Notes: generated by a model from the letters alone, not told the origin. Positions 37,701 to 47,504 are shown, numbered from the stretch's first letter. The stretch: 64,000 bases of DNA from Farysia itapuensis (GCA_023212645.1 JALBYC010000001.1:310001-374000), one strand, 5' to 3'. Program-made: numbers and translations.

Positions 37701-38379
37701 AGTCAAAGGACGACGAAGAGATGAGGAAAGGCACTTGCTTCGAATCCGTCATCTCGCGATCGAATTCGAGATGAGAGACGCGTTGAGACAGCGTAGCGGC
37801 CTGATGCTCAAGAATGCTGCGTCTGAGCTCTCCAGCTCGTTCAGTAAGCTTGAACAGCTCATGAACGACTCGATCCACCTTTGCGGTGGCTATCGCTACG
37901 TCCTGTTCTGCCTTTGCTTCGTTCGATGATATGCTGAGTGTACGGCTTCGCGATGGTTGTGAGGATGGTGAGAGGGAGCTGTGGTCGATGGTGGAGGTGG
38001 GAGAGGGAGGGGGTAGAGAGCCAGAATCGTGCGCAGTCTTGCGATGAGCCTTGCGCAGAGCGACAGCGGCATCTCTGATCCTTGTTTCCACCTTGAGTTT
38101 GGTACGCAAGCCGACGACTTTGCGAGTGATATGGTTGAGTTCGCGTTTTGCCTCTGCGACTTGTTCGAGATCCATGATCCCGTAGTCCTGGCAATCGACA
38201 CTGGCTTGGTCGAGCACGAGTCTGTTGAGCATGTCATCGCGACTAATGACACTTGTACCAAGCCTTGAGCTGGCCATGGACCCGCCAAAGGACGAGGGAG
38301 GAGCATGCCTGGCGTGCAAAAAGGATGGACCAGCGACGTTAGACGCCCGGTCCCACCCATTCGACGAGGATGCGTTCAT
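34729..38379 (-). CDS. Large coiled-coil protein with Uds1 (up-regulated during septation) domain
   Basis: A 1216-residue intronless protein. The open frame starts at a GTG (38388); the ATG is at 38379. Residues 48-170 match the fungal Uds1 domain: DDMLNRLVLDQASVD, QVAEAKRELNHI and KVETRIRDAAVALRK. A very long coiled coil fills about 270-800. A second helical region at about 850-1000 and a Ser/Pro-rich segment at about 1000-1110 lead to a final short coiled coil (1130-1200). S. pombe uds1 is induced during septation, so a role in septation or polar growth is inferred from the family. There is no enzymatic motif, membrane span or NLS I can be sure of. Confidence 0.82.
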   Translation of the reverse strand: MNASSSNGWDRASNVAGPSFLHARHAPPSSFGGSMASSRLGTSVISRDDMLNRLVLDQASVDCQDYGIMDLEQVAEAKRELNHITRKVVGLRTKLKVETRIRDAAVALRKAHRKTAHDSGSLPPPSPTSTIDHSSLSPSSQPSRSRTLSISSNEAKAEQDVAIATAKVDRVVHELFKLTERAGELRRSILEHQAATLSQRVSHLEFDREMTDSKQVPFLISSSSFDSLAPSASISAVGVQTPLYPDDPYPAADMTLRQPDVGSDMAFQFPNTSVKLRQHTEELEQKAELIKSLQTELAAVQSEAQVRQTAADKVSRQFEQEQQARIRAEQDLRTSQQRSTDSDAHRTRANAAERALQETKAQVSAHERALSDHRSRLAEAERKAQTLAARTEAAETALADRDRDANERESSAVKQLAKDQAGKTETLLRELDAARTSQRAAETLASDCQTELERQRHNAQALQSRLDAQTSSRVDLESRLTEAQHQTETVKSQAMQAQSKLRELELAVGAERKIMAERDELFHAFERRLESAEMRLQEQDKRCARMLGKLDGREEMDDLLERIKAGAAGVTKKKKTAGQDIAALLSSLETHISDLELELARSAHGVMPDHEPSSPSSRQLQPETQQLQLETSAKDEEMQKLRSELEMSRSKLTTELEKVTKEKHRDVEQARNEERAKASRELAEERNKTKKALEQEREKIAAATAAPASRSELSDDDLAKLHLLEAEVDKLTKRNNSLEEQLRSSTSAPPTAGANLRGMNTLGGRGAGNNKGVGNLIDKFGGGRKLGPETRSEDHTPAIQACIKTVEGLRSMLPDLSAAAAGSADLQAIRTAFNATPSAVKVPLSPTKKSNRLPAILDAGDLQVELDSVAAKMKGILEVSKVVIELALRASPDSREVTEAEAKLHGASIADMKARLTSLTSKLHAQKDKEKKLMQSLTETKQELDEAKRLKSGSAPLSPSRPEPESASTLGSVMTGGKGSSPMSRATSQSHLTIRTVSNGSSPSSSLAPPRSPLEPLPSPTRSNYGSLASPSIRYISPYAPPGPDSRSASGKIQSSVSTTDAFDSHSIPSSSPSSVTLGMPSPGNSILGLSRLQFDQPPVQAGAVKRTITLGMDVPQLVARVRELERLLSQTASMRQKADKVAELEAQLREANQAYANLVHRMEEERSTDTRQKVGLLNELNDAHTQLQTTKAHIQRAAQHSPAPRTPSPLPPPKY

Positions 38380-38649
38380 TACTGCCACTCGGCTCGCGTC
38401 CTAACGCTTCCTTCTGACGCTGTCGCTGAGCATATAGAGCTTGGTTGGTGATGGTGGTACAGGAATTGCTATCGCCAAACTTGACGCGTAGGACAAGGAA
38501 CACTGACATGCACCTCGGACGTGACCTGACACACACGAACTTAATTCAATAAAATCAATTTTTATTCAAAATTATTTCAATCGGCCGTATGGAAGCACTT
38601 GCATTCACGCATACACGTTTGACTACACACACACCATACCTCAAACAAG

Positions 38650-40019
38650 ATGGGCAAGAACGGCGTGTTTGGCCAGCTGAGGGGCATTGATGCCTTTGGC
38701 AAGGTACGTGAGGGCAGAATGACCCTGTGGCCCGAGCGCAGTACTGACCATGTGTTCGCTCTAAGACGATGGACGATGTGCGCATTCGCACCAACGCAGG
38801 CGCTCTCATCACGCTCATCTCGGCATTGCTCATTGTCGTGCTCGCAATCGGCGAATTTGTCGACTACCGCACGGTGCATTTGCGTCCGTCTCTCGAAGTG
38901 GACCGATCCAGAGGTGAGAAGCTGACGGTCAACATGAATGTCACCTTCCCACGCGTGCCGTGCTACCTGCTTTCACTCGACGTTATGGATATTTCCGGCG
39001 AGCACGTCAATGACATTCAGCACGACATTGAGCGCACCCGCCTCACACACGATGGCAAGATTGTGACGCCTGGTCAAAAGACATTGCGCGGCGAGGCAGC
39101 TCGCATTGCCGGTACTCACGGAAAAGACTACTGTGGAGACTGCTACGGCGGACAACCACCCGCCAGTGGATGCTGTAACTCGTGCGACGAAGTGCGCGAA
39201 GCCTACGTGCGCAGAGGATGGAGTTTTACCGATCCAGACCATGTAGATCAGTGTGTTGCCGAAGGCTGGTCAGCTAAAATCAAGGAGCAGAACCAGGAAG
39301 GTTGTCGCATCTCGGGAAAGCTCCACGTCAATAAGGTTGTTGGCAGCTTCCACCTTAGTCCCGGCAAAGCCTTCCAGCAGAACAGCGTGCATGTGCACGA
39401 CCTTGTGCCCTATCTATCGGGCAAGGGCGTCGAACATCACGACTTTGGCCACATTGTACACGAATTTGGCTTTGGCTCGGAACACGAGTACCATTCGCTC
39501 TCGACTGCCAAGGAGCTCGCCGTCAAGAATCGTTTGGGAGTCAAGGATCCGTTGCAGGGGACGCGCGCTCAGACGCAAGAGAGCCAGTTCATGTTCCAGT
39601 ACTTTCTCAAAGTCGTCGCAACCGAGTTTCGTCCCTTGTCCGGCGAAGTGCTAAAGACACAGCAGTATTCCGTGACCAGCTACGAGCGCGATCTGTCTCC
39701 CGGTGAAAATGCCGCCGCCGCTGCCGGTCTGTCCAGTGAAGGCTCTGGCGCACATATTTCTCACGGCTTTGCAGGCGTACCAGGTGTGTTTTTCAACTAC
39801 GAGATCTCGCCGCTTAAAACCATTCACAGCGAGTATCGCCAGTCACTATCGCACTTTCTTACCTCGACCTGCGCCATTGTCGGCGGTATCCTAACTGTCG
39901 CCGGCATCCTCGACAGTCTGGTCTACAATTCTGGCAGACGACTACGCACTGGCGATAGAAGAGACGATCATGCCGCTGAAGGTCTCGGATTCACGTCCAA
40001 AACAGGCAAATTCCTTTAG
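38650..40019 (+). CDS. ERV46: COPII vesicle cargo receptor ERV46/ERGIC3
   Basis: Two exons (38650-38703 and 38766-40019) encode 435 residues. The first exon supplies MGKNGVFGQLRGIDAFGK, joined to TMDDVRIRTNAGA, the conserved N-terminus of the family. A first membrane span follows (about 31-51). The luminal domain contains the diagnostic Cys cluster YCGDCYGG..SGCCNSCDEVREAY. A second span lies near the C-terminus (STCAIVGGILTVAGILDSLVY), followed by a cytosolic tail. With its partner Erv41 it retrieves or exports proteins between ER and Golgi. Confidence 0.93.
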
Positions 40020-40086
40020 CATAGCATTAACAAGGTACATTTCATCTTCTAACAGTCGGGCGTGCAAGTGGCGCAAGCAGTCAGCG

Positions 40087-42327
40087 CTATTCTCCCTTGA
40101 CCTTGGCTTCTTCCTCAGCGGCTTTGGATTCAGCCGCAGCCTCTTCCTGGTCCTGCTTGATCTCCTCGATCTCGTCGTCGATGCCAATGGCATCGTCAAA
40201 GTCTTCGAGTTCGGGCGTGGGACGCTCGATAAAGGGTCGAATGAGCCTTTCAAAGTACGGATGTTCTTTGAGCTGTGGATTGTTACGTCGAACCATGCGG
40301 AAGTACTCGCGGTAGATGTCACCGTCGTATCGACCGATAGGTGCGTTGAGAATGTGATCAGAAATGGCGAACGAGTCAATAAGCGGAATGGCAAAGGAGC
40401 GCGTCTTGGCACAGTATTCAGTAACGCGGGCCGAAGCATAGTCGAGCTGGTCGGGTGTCAACCAGCCTGAACGGAGGAAGAAGGCTGCTTTCTCTTCCAT
40501 CTGCCACAAACCGTAGAACTTGGCCAGCAGCTCCAAGTGGTCGCGAACGTTGTCCGAGCCGCGCTCGATGCGCTCGACTGCAGAGCGGAACTGACGGAAG
40601 ATGTAGCCACTGGTGTGCACGCTGGCGGCAACAAATCGCACTTGCGAGCAGTCCTCAAATGCCTGCTCTCGACTGCGACCGGCCTTGATGCAAGACTGGT
40701 AGTCTTCGTACGCCTTCTTGGCCGCATGGGCAGCAACGGTGGCCCAGCCCTTGTCGATACCGTCCAAAGTGTCCAAATCTTCGTTGGAGCCGCACTTTTG
40801 CTTCAGTACCGTGTTGACATCATTGAGGTAGAAGGTTCCAGAGCTCAATTTCTTGCCCTCCATCGCATCGCCGTACGCCTGGATCAAGAACCGGCCGGAC
40901 TGCAGACTCAAGATGGTGTTGTCTCCCTCCCAGGTACAGTGAACGGCAAAGTCGGCGTGCATGTTGGCAAAGGCATTATACGACGAGTAACCATGACCAC
41001 CACAAGCTTGACGCGAGGTGTCAATGGTCTCGAGGGTAGCCCATGTGCAGAAAGCCTTCAGACCGGCACTGGTGGAATGTGTCTCCTTGAGCATCTCGAT
41101 CGTGGCCTCCAGGTTGGGATCACCAGGCTCCAATGCCTCTAGAGCACCGGATGTCTCTTCAAATAGTCGCTGCAATTCGAGCGCAGTGTATCCGAATGCG
41201 ACAGCCTGGGCGACAAGAGGCATTAGTCTTCGCTGATGGATGGGGTAGTCGAGAATTTGTGTCTCGAGCTCGGCTTTGGCATCTGCCTTGAACTGTCGTC
41301 GGACTGCAGCATATCGAACTGAAATGGTGAGAGCCTTCTTTGCCGTGTTGGCAGCATCAGCCACCATGGCCGTTCTACCTTGTAGCAACGCACCATAGGT
41401 AAGCTGCGCAAGCGGAGGCTGACGCACCTCGCCATCTCGAGTGACCTGGGTGTGCTTCATCAACATATACGCTCGGGGAATGCGGACATTCGTGAACTGA
41501 ATGTAGCCGTTGTCAATACCATCTCGACCCATTTTTTTACCGATGTCGCCAATGTTGATACCGGGCAGCAACTGGAAGGTGGCAGGGTCACGCAGAGGCA
41601 CAATGAAGGTCTTTGTGCCGTATCTCTTGCCTTTGACAATGAGCTGAGCAAAGACAGAGCAGTGAGTGGCGGTCTGAGCCGCTCCGCCGATCCACCACTT
41701 GGTGGCACCAAGGTTGGGTGTGTGGATGACGAACTCGTCCGTCTGGGAGTCAAAGTGAGCTGTGGTCTCGAGCCCGGCGACGTTACTACCGTGGGCGAGC
41801 TCGGTCATGCCGAAGCATCCAAACATGCCCTTGCATCCGATGACTCCCTTCTCCATCCAGTAGGAGAACTGGTTGGGTGTAGCTCCAGATCGGATGGCAC
41901 CCAAGAAGAGGCCATAGTGGACACCGAGTCGGGTCCAGAGTCCAGGATCGAGGAGGGACATGAGCTCCATACGTCTTTGGAAGTCGTCGACAGACTCAGT
42001 GGTGACGTAGTGCGCCAGACGCTGGATACGCGACATGGTGCGTTCTCGGATCTGCTCCTTGGTGAGGTCATAGATGTCGAATGAGTAGAACACGGGGTCA
42101 CGGCTGGCCTCGAGCATGAACTTCTCCTTCTTGACAAGTGCGTTTTCGCTTCCATGGTGCTCGATGGACATCTGTATAGTGTGCGAGGTCAGTAAGGTGG
42201 TCTTTGTATGCAGTGAATATAATTAACGTACCTTGCGAACATCAAAGGGAGGGTTGGCCCTCTCCTTCTTCATGGTCTCGATGGTGAGATCATCGCTCCA
42301 AGTCGACGCCTTGTCGTTGGAAGCCAT
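40087..42327 (-). CDS. POX1: Acyl-CoA oxidase (two exons)
   Basis: Exons 42327-42232 and 42171-40087 give 726 residues. The enzyme performs the first, FAD-dependent, H2O2-producing step of peroxisomal beta-oxidation. MTELAHGSNVAGLETTA is the FAD-binding signature, RQACGGHGYSSYNAF is typical of the middle region, and the catalytic base lies in CTWEGDN (Glu447). Length is normal for the family (about 700). The C-terminus is acidic and Ala/Glu-rich, ending KVKGE, so there is no PTS1 tripeptide. As for yeast Pox1, import may depend on an internal signal. It converges on ERV46, with 67 bases between stops. Confidence 0.93.
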
Positions 42328-43019
42328 GGTTGTGGTTTCGATTACAGCGGGGACTGATGCTCTGTTCTGCGAGAAGAGATGAGCGGAATCACCGAGATGT
42401 TGTTGGACAGGGGTAAGGAGGGTGGAGGAAACAAGGTATGTTTGTCGAGGCGGGTTGAAAGCGTTTGGCCGTCAATTATCATTATCAATTGCATCCGGCG
42501 TAACCGGCTATAGCCAGTGCAGCTTTCACCACTCCTCCTTAGCTCATACTCGTTTTTCTCACGCACAAAACGCACACTTGGAAATTCAAAGGTGTCACAT
42601 ATGTTCCGACTCGTGAGCTCTGTTCCATTGGCACAATGTTGAACGGCAAAAGCTGCTTACCAACTCTGGTGGCGAGGGCTCAAGTGAGTTTGTGGAGACA
42701 GAGCGGCATCTTTCGTGTTTGGCGTGAAAGCGTCGTTCAGGTACGTGCGTCGCTCTCGGCCGTATAAGTCAAATGTAAGATTCACAGTTTTACAACCCGC
42801 CGAGCTTCGAGTGCCCGAGTGCCGACGCTGCCGTGTGCGTGCGTGCACGTTGTATGCTGGGTGAGTGTGGAGTACATGACGCGATGACGCGCTTGGTTAG
42901 CGGAGCTACTTTTGGAGTTGCCATGCTCACTCAGACAGGCACTCCAGGGTCCATGGCAGTGTTGCCGATGCCGTCGGTACGGCTGAGAGGGTCGCTGCCA
43001 GACACATACCACCATCACA
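42328..43019. other. Divergent region between acyl-CoA oxidase and GH43 genes
   Basis: This region holds the two divergent upstream regions. Short open frames exist on both strands but none carries recognisable features. A missed 5' exon of the GH43 gene could lie in the right half; no obvious signal-peptide-like exon was found. Confidence 0.45.
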
Positions 43020-44391
43020 ATGCCGCCTCACCCTCATCTTAGCTATAGCAATCCGGGTATGTACCGAGCACGGCTTGTACTTGCACTAGCTACTAACTCG
43101 ACTTGCTGCTGCAGTTATTGGACACGACTTTGCCGATCCCGGTGTCTTTTACGATCGAAAGACGCAGACTTGGTACGCCTTTGGCACCAACGGCAACGGC
43201 AAGAACATCCAGTGTTCGTACTCCAAAGACTTTTGCTCGTGGTCGCATCATGAACACGACTGTCTGCCCGGTCCTTTGCCGGCCTACCAGTCGCAAGCTG
43301 GTGTAAGTGAGCGTGGGACGATTCTCGCTGTTAGAAGCTCGATGCTGACCTTGCACGCGAGCACGCGAACCACACATACAGGGTTTCCTCTGGGCTCCCG
43401 AGGTCATTGATGCTCCTCAAGGAAGGGGCGGATACCTGATGTACGTCTCTTGCCAAGACGCCAAGTTTAAAAAACAATGCATCGGAGTTGCCTACTCTGG
43501 CGAGTCCGTCACGGGTCCTTACAAGTGGATCACGGACAGGCCGCTCATCTCACGTGTAAGTCACCCAGCTGCGAGCCTGTCTCAGAAAGCGGTCCTGACA
43601 GTTGTGTCATCAGGGCGAGACTGGAGGTACACTGGATCCGCAGCCTTTTGAAGATCCCGTAAGCGGCAAGCGTTACCTCGTCTACAAAGTAAGTTTTACT
43701 TCGCAGTTTCGCAAACGCAGAAAACTTGTTTAACCATCCCCGCTTGTAGTCCGATACGGACAAGATGTATACTCAGCATCCCCAGCTCTGGCTGTCGGAG
43801 CTAGCTCCGGACGGCTTGTCGCTGGTGGGAGACATGAAGCCGCTTCAGGCACCCACGCATGGCTACCAACGTGGCCTGCTCGAAGCGCCCTACCTTGTCT
43901 TCCACCCTCCCAGCAAAGCCTACGTTCTCTTCTTCTCTTCTGGCACTTTCAGCAAGGACACGTACGCCACCTCCTACGCCATCTCGCGAAACGGCCTGTT
44001 TGGTCCGTACGAGTGTCCATCCCATCCATTCTTGGAAACGGACCGATCGCGCAACATCATGGGCCCAGGTGGTGCATGTGTAGTTCAAGGCGTCGAGGGT
44101 GAATACTTCATCATCTTCCATGCTCTCGAACGCGAGGAGGGCAACCGAAGAACTTGTCTCCAGCGCATCACATTCGGCCATGACGGAACTCCCTCGCTCA
44201 CCTCGCGACCCAACTGCGGGAAACGTCTGCGCCTCGGTGCTGAGCATGAAGACGATGTACACCACTTTGGCGACGCACCAGTGGTCAACTACGCCGCTCA
44301 GGAGGGCAAAGGCCAGACCCATTTTGCGGCCGGAGGTTCCGGTGGCAAGCTAGGAAAGTTTGTCTCCAGTCTCAAGGATAAGCTCAATTAA
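43020..44391 (+). CDS. GH43-like glycoside hydrolase (five exons)
   Basis: Exons 43020-43056, 43115-43302, 43382-43555, 43614-43688 and 43750-44391 give 371 residues. The first intron ends with a TACTAAC branch-like motif. The catalytic base region HDFADPGVFYD, the middle LWAPEVIDAP and the acid region GLLEAPYLVF fit family 43, a five-bladed propeller hydrolysing arabinose- or xylose-containing polymers. No signal peptide precedes the enzyme in this model (it starts MPPHPHLSYSN), so it would be cytosolic unless a 5' exon is missing. The C-terminus is a short amphipathic SSLKDKLN. Substrate is not deducible. Confidence 0.85.
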
Positions 44392-44542
44392 ACGTGCATC
44401 AAGAATTGAATTTAGGTTTGGTGTTGGCTTGTCTAGAAGGTTACGGCAACCGTTGGCCACGCTCTGTCTAGACAGGGAGGCGTCTATGAGGTCGGGTATA
44501 TGGAATCCTTCGGAACTGGGCTGCCTAAATGCTGCATGCCTC

Positions 44543-45787
44543 TTAAGTAGACCAGCGAGTGTAGATGCTGGCCAGACGACCCCAGGTGTAGAGAAACGAC
44601 CACATGCCCAAGCCCGAAAGTAGAGGAAGGGAAAGGTTGTCGTCCACGCCTCCCAGTTCAAGTCCTTCGGCGATGCCCGCAATGACGCCACATCCAAGGT
44701 TCCACATCCACCATGGCATGCCTGGCACGTCGCTGAAACGCGCGACAGCATCCGTGCCCAGCTTGCCCTTGGCAATGCTCGTGCTGCCAAGGTATTGCGC
44801 GGCGAGTCCAGATGCGCTGGGCATCAGGCCAGAGCCGCTTTGACCACGGAAGCCAGTGCGCCATCCTTGCCATCCAGTGCTCAGAGCACCGCCCACACGA
44901 TCCGTTCCAAAGATAGCAGGGTGGTTGGGGCCCGATCCTGCCCACGAGATGCCCGTTGCACGAGCATGCGAAGCAGCGATGGGGGTGCACCAGAAGAGAT
45001 ACGAGGTGAGTGCACCGCTCGCAATGGCAGCAACGAAGCCGGCAGTCGACTTGCGAGACGCAAAAGGTGGAGACGGCAGCGCAGGCGTGTATCGGCCAAA
45101 CAGGCGGCCAAAGGTAGATGCGCTTGTGTCGCACCAAGACAGGATCATAACCGAGACAACGGCAATGTCTTCAGGGAAAAGGCTCAAAGAGCCAATCACG
45201 CCGATGAGATACCACACAACACCGTTGACCTTTTCTTTTTCCGACTCTCGCATGAGGAAGCCGAGCACCTTTTCGTATGTGCGTTCAAACGATCTGTTGT
45301 TGAGTCGAATCACGTCCGCTGTGACGACGATGCCGAGGAAAATGGAGAGGTTACGAACGATGCTGTCGACATTTGCGCCTGATGTGTAGAGGTGCAGCGC
45401 CATGAAGCCGATTGAGCTGTGAAAGACTTTTCGAGGGATCTCCCAGCTCTTCTTCGAAGCAGGCACCACGCGACTCTTGCGGCTTTTACTCGGTTCGTCA
45501 GAGGTACTCTGCTTGGCACTGCTCCTCTGTCGCAAACCGTTTGTTTCTGACGTTGGGGTCTTGACATCCTGGACAGGCGTCGTCAGGCTGACGGGGTCGG
45601 ATGCAAGACCGCTCTGTCCCATCTCGCGATCAAAGTCAGACTCGGCTCGAGACAATGCTCTCAGCACGGCCGCGCCCTTTTGTATCGATGACGAGCGCCG
45701 TCGTCTAGCTGGCTTTTCCTCTGACGAGGGCAATGGGGATGTTGAGCGCGGCGACTCTGATAGCACCTTTCCGTTTCCTTTCGACAT
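44543..45787 (-). CDS. DGK1: CTP-dependent diacylglycerol kinase, Dgk1-like
   Basis: A 414-residue intronless membrane protein of the polyprenol/cytidylyl-type kinase family. Residues 1-115 are Ser/Arg-rich and cytosolic. WEIPRKVFHSSIGF (about 115-128) is the conserved lead-in of yeast Dgk1. About six hydrophobic spans follow, with the CTP-transferase-like motif ILSWCDTSASTFGRLFGR and RKSTAGFVAA in the middle. Family knowledge says it makes phosphatidic acid from diacylglycerol with CTP at the ER/nuclear envelope. Dolichol kinase (Sec59) is the main alternative, but the lead-in motif and length favour Dgk1. It converges on the GH43 gene, with 151 bases between stops. Confidence 0.86.
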   Translation of the reverse strand: MSKGNGKVLSESPRSTSPLPSSEEKPARRRRSSSIQKGAAVLRALSRAESDFDREMGQSGLASDPVSLTTPVQDVKTPTSETNGLRQRSSAKQSTSDEPSKSRKSRVVPASKKSWEIPRKVFHSSIGFMALHLYTSGANVDSIVRNLSIFLGIVVTADVIRLNNRSFERTYEKVLGFLMRESEKEKVNGVVWYLIGVIGSLSLFPEDIAVVSVMILSWCDTSASTFGRLFGRYTPALPSPPFASRKSTAGFVAAIASGALTSYLFWCTPIAASHARATGISWAGSGPNHPAIFGTDRVGGALSTGWQGWRTGFRGQSGSGLMPSASGLAAQYLGSTSIAKGKLGTDAVARFSDVPGMPWWMWNLGCGVIAGIAEGLELGGVDDNLSLPLLSGLGMWSFLYTWGRLASIYTRWST

Positions 45788-45904
45788 GATGGTCTGCAGA
45801 GAAGATAGAAAAGAAGAACATAGCGCGTGTGGCCGATCAACGCGTCATCTGCTTACTTTGTCAACGCAATATATATGCAAAACGTGGGAACAGAGAAAAA
45901 GACA

Positions 45905-46004
45905 AGCTTCTTAGCGCAGTAGGTAGCGCGTTGGGCTCATACCAACCTTTCCACTGAAAAGTGGTGCAACCCAAAGGTCGTCGGATCGAAACCGACAGAA
46001 GCTA
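45905..46004 (+). tRNA. tRNA-Met (CAT) with 27-base intron
   Basis: All arms fold perfectly. The acceptor pairs AGCTTCT (45905-45911) with AGAAGCT (45997-46003), discriminator A. The D stem is GCGC/GCGC, the anticodon stem TTGGG/CCCAA, and the T stem GTCGG/CCGAC with loop ATCGAAA. The anticodon CAT is at 45938-45940. An intron of 27 bases (45942-45968) sits at the canonical 37/38 position. A1:T72, three G:C pairs next to the anticodon loop, and A at position 54 are initiator hallmarks. The D arm (AGCGCAGTAGGTAGCGC) and variable loop are elongator-like, so the initiator/elongator identity is left open. A T5 Pol III terminator follows. Confidence 0.93.
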
Positions 46005-46005
46005 C

Positions 46006-46010
46006 TTTTT
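46006..46010 (+). terminator. Pol III poly-T terminator of tRNA-Met
   Basis: TTTTT directly follows the tRNA end, and a second, longer T tract lies just beyond (about 46014-46022). Confidence 0.7.
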
Positions 46011-46141
46011 GACTTTTTTTTTCTCGGACTCGCTCATCACTGATTGGGTGCCATCACAGGCTCAACGTAAGACCCAGAGCGTGCTGCACAGTACGACAAG
46101 TTTCCTTGCATTAAGGGGTCTATTCTACGAAAAGCGTTCGA

Positions 46142-47236
46142 CTACAGATAGCCCTTTTTGAGAGCGATCTCAGCATTCATGACAGAGCTGGTGGCTGCGC
46201 CAATCATGACGTTGTTGGAGAGGACGACAAACTTGATGTCGAAGACGGGGCATTCGCGCACTCGGCCCACGTTGACACCAGCACCGTTCTGCCAGTCTCG
46301 ATCCAGTCGGGGCTGTGGACGGTCTTTCTCCGAATGGAGAGTGATGGCTTGTGCAGGCGCAGAGTGGACGCCGAGTTTCTGTGCGGCGGTGGTGAAATGC
46401 TCGAAACACTGCTTGACTTGCTCAACGGACGGAGCAGGGCGATTCTTGAAGGAGACAGATACGCATTCCATGTGACCGTCAATGACGGGTACTCGATTGC
46501 AGTGTGCAGACACCTTCAATGGGTCTTGTTCGTGGTAGTCGAACGCCGTCTTGTCTGGCTGCAAGCCACCCAAGATTTTGCATGTCTCCCACTCAATCTT
46601 CTCCTCCTCTCCGCTGATATACGGCACGACATTGTCAAGGATGTCAAGCGAAGATACACCAGGATAACCCGCGCCAGAGATGGCCTGCATAGTGTTGACG
46701 AGGACCTTGTCGAGGGGTCCAAAAGATTCCTCAAGCGCTTTGAGCGGCACAACGATGCCGGTGGTAGAGCAGTTGGCGTTGGTGACGATGAATCCTGTCT
46801 TGGTACCGACCTGCTGTTTCTGATACGGCAGGATCTCCATGTGCTCCGAGTTGACCAATGGCACTACCAATGGGCAAAGCGGATCGGTTCGGTAGTTCTT
46901 GGCATTGCTGAACACTCTCAACTCGGCCTTACGGAACGCATCTTCCACCGGACCAGCTGGCCCAGAGTCGAGTCCCGAGAAGACGATGTCGCACTGTGCA
47001 AAATGCTGCGGCTGGCACTCGTACACTTGCATGGATGCCACCTTAGATGGGACACGCTTGATCTGCTTCCATCGGCCTTCAACGGCTTGCAAATAAGTCT
47101 TTCCAGCAGAAGATGACGACGCGCCCAATGCCGTCAGCTCAAAATTCGGGTGGTCTGCCAGCTGCAGGATGAAGCGTTGCCCGACTGTACCGGTGGCGCC
47201 GAGCACGCCCACTTTCAGCTTTGATGAAGATGCCAT
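46142..47236 (-). CDS. HOM2: Aspartate-semialdehyde dehydrogenase
   Basis: A 364-residue intronless enzyme. The frame extends to a TTG at 47287; the ATG at 47236 gives MASSSKLKVGVLGATG, with the NADP-binding GATGTVGQRF at once after the start. The catalytic Cys is in TNANCSTTG. It reduces aspartyl phosphate to aspartate semialdehyde, the branch point for threonine, methionine and (via homoserine) isoleucine synthesis. The conserved dimer motif HCNRVPVIDGH is present. Length matches fungal homologs (about 365). It is flanked on both sides by tRNA genes. Confidence 0.95.
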   Translation of the reverse strand: MASSSKLKVGVLGATGTVGQRFILQLADHPNFELTALGASSSSAGKTYLQAVEGRWKQIKRVPSKVASMQVYECQPQHFAQCDIVFSGLDSGPAGPVEDAFRKAELRVFSNAKNYRTDPLCPLVVPLVNSEHMEILPYQKQQVGTKTGFIVTNANCSTTGIVVPLKALEESFGPLDKVLVNTMQAISGAGYPGVSSLDILDNVVPYISGEEEKIEWETCKILGGLQPDKTAFDYHEQDPLKVSAHCNRVPVIDGHMECVSVSFKNRPAPSVEQVKQCFEHFTTAAQKLGVHSAPAQAITLHSEKDRPQPRLDRDWQNGAGVNVGRVRECPVFDIKFVVLSNNVMIGAATSSVMNAEIALKKGYL

Positions 47237-47391
47237 CCTTGCGAGCTGATGATGATGATAATGTGTTGGTCTGATTGTCTGAATCAATTCTTCTTAAATC
47301 TTCGGATCCACTTCCAATTCGAGTCACGAATTTAGACTACAAAAGCGGTCCACGGTACGTATAAACCACGCAGAGTTGTATTGTCATTCTT

Positions 47392-47497
47392 GGTTGTATG
47401 GAGTAGCGGTTTAACTTAGGAGATTTTGATTGTTCTGGTGGCGTTCGTCGCCTACGATAAACTTCTCTTGCCCCGGGTTCGAATCCCGGTACGACCT
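47392..47497 (+). tRNA. tRNA-Gln (TTG) with 33-base intron
   Basis: The acceptor GGTTGTA (47392-47398) pairs with TACGACC (47490-47496) with one G:T. The D stem is GAGT/ACTT, the anticodon stem GGAGA/TCTCT, and the T stem CCGGG/CCCGG with loop TTCGAAT. Anticodon TTG is at 47426-47428. The intron 47430-47462 lies at position 37/38. The body resembles yeast tRNA-Gln. The anticodon stem includes a terminal G:T pair. Confidence 0.9.
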
Positions 47498-47499
47498 CC

Positions 47500-47504
47500 T
47501 TTTT
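47500..47504 (+). terminator. Pol III poly-T terminator of tRNA-Gln
   Basis: TTTTT lies three bases after the tRNA discriminator base. Confidence 0.65.

Larger units (their letters stand above)
45788..46141. other. Spacer holding the tRNA-Met gene
   Basis: This short region lies upstream of DGK1 (minus) and beyond the 3' end of the aspartate-semialdehyde dehydrogenase gene. Apart from the tRNA and its poly-T terminator I see nothing. Confidence 0.6.

Noticed and set aside
46334..47116. 260-codon plus-strand frame opposite HOM2
   Set aside because: It lies fully antisense to the well-supported HOM2 gene and has no recognisable domain.
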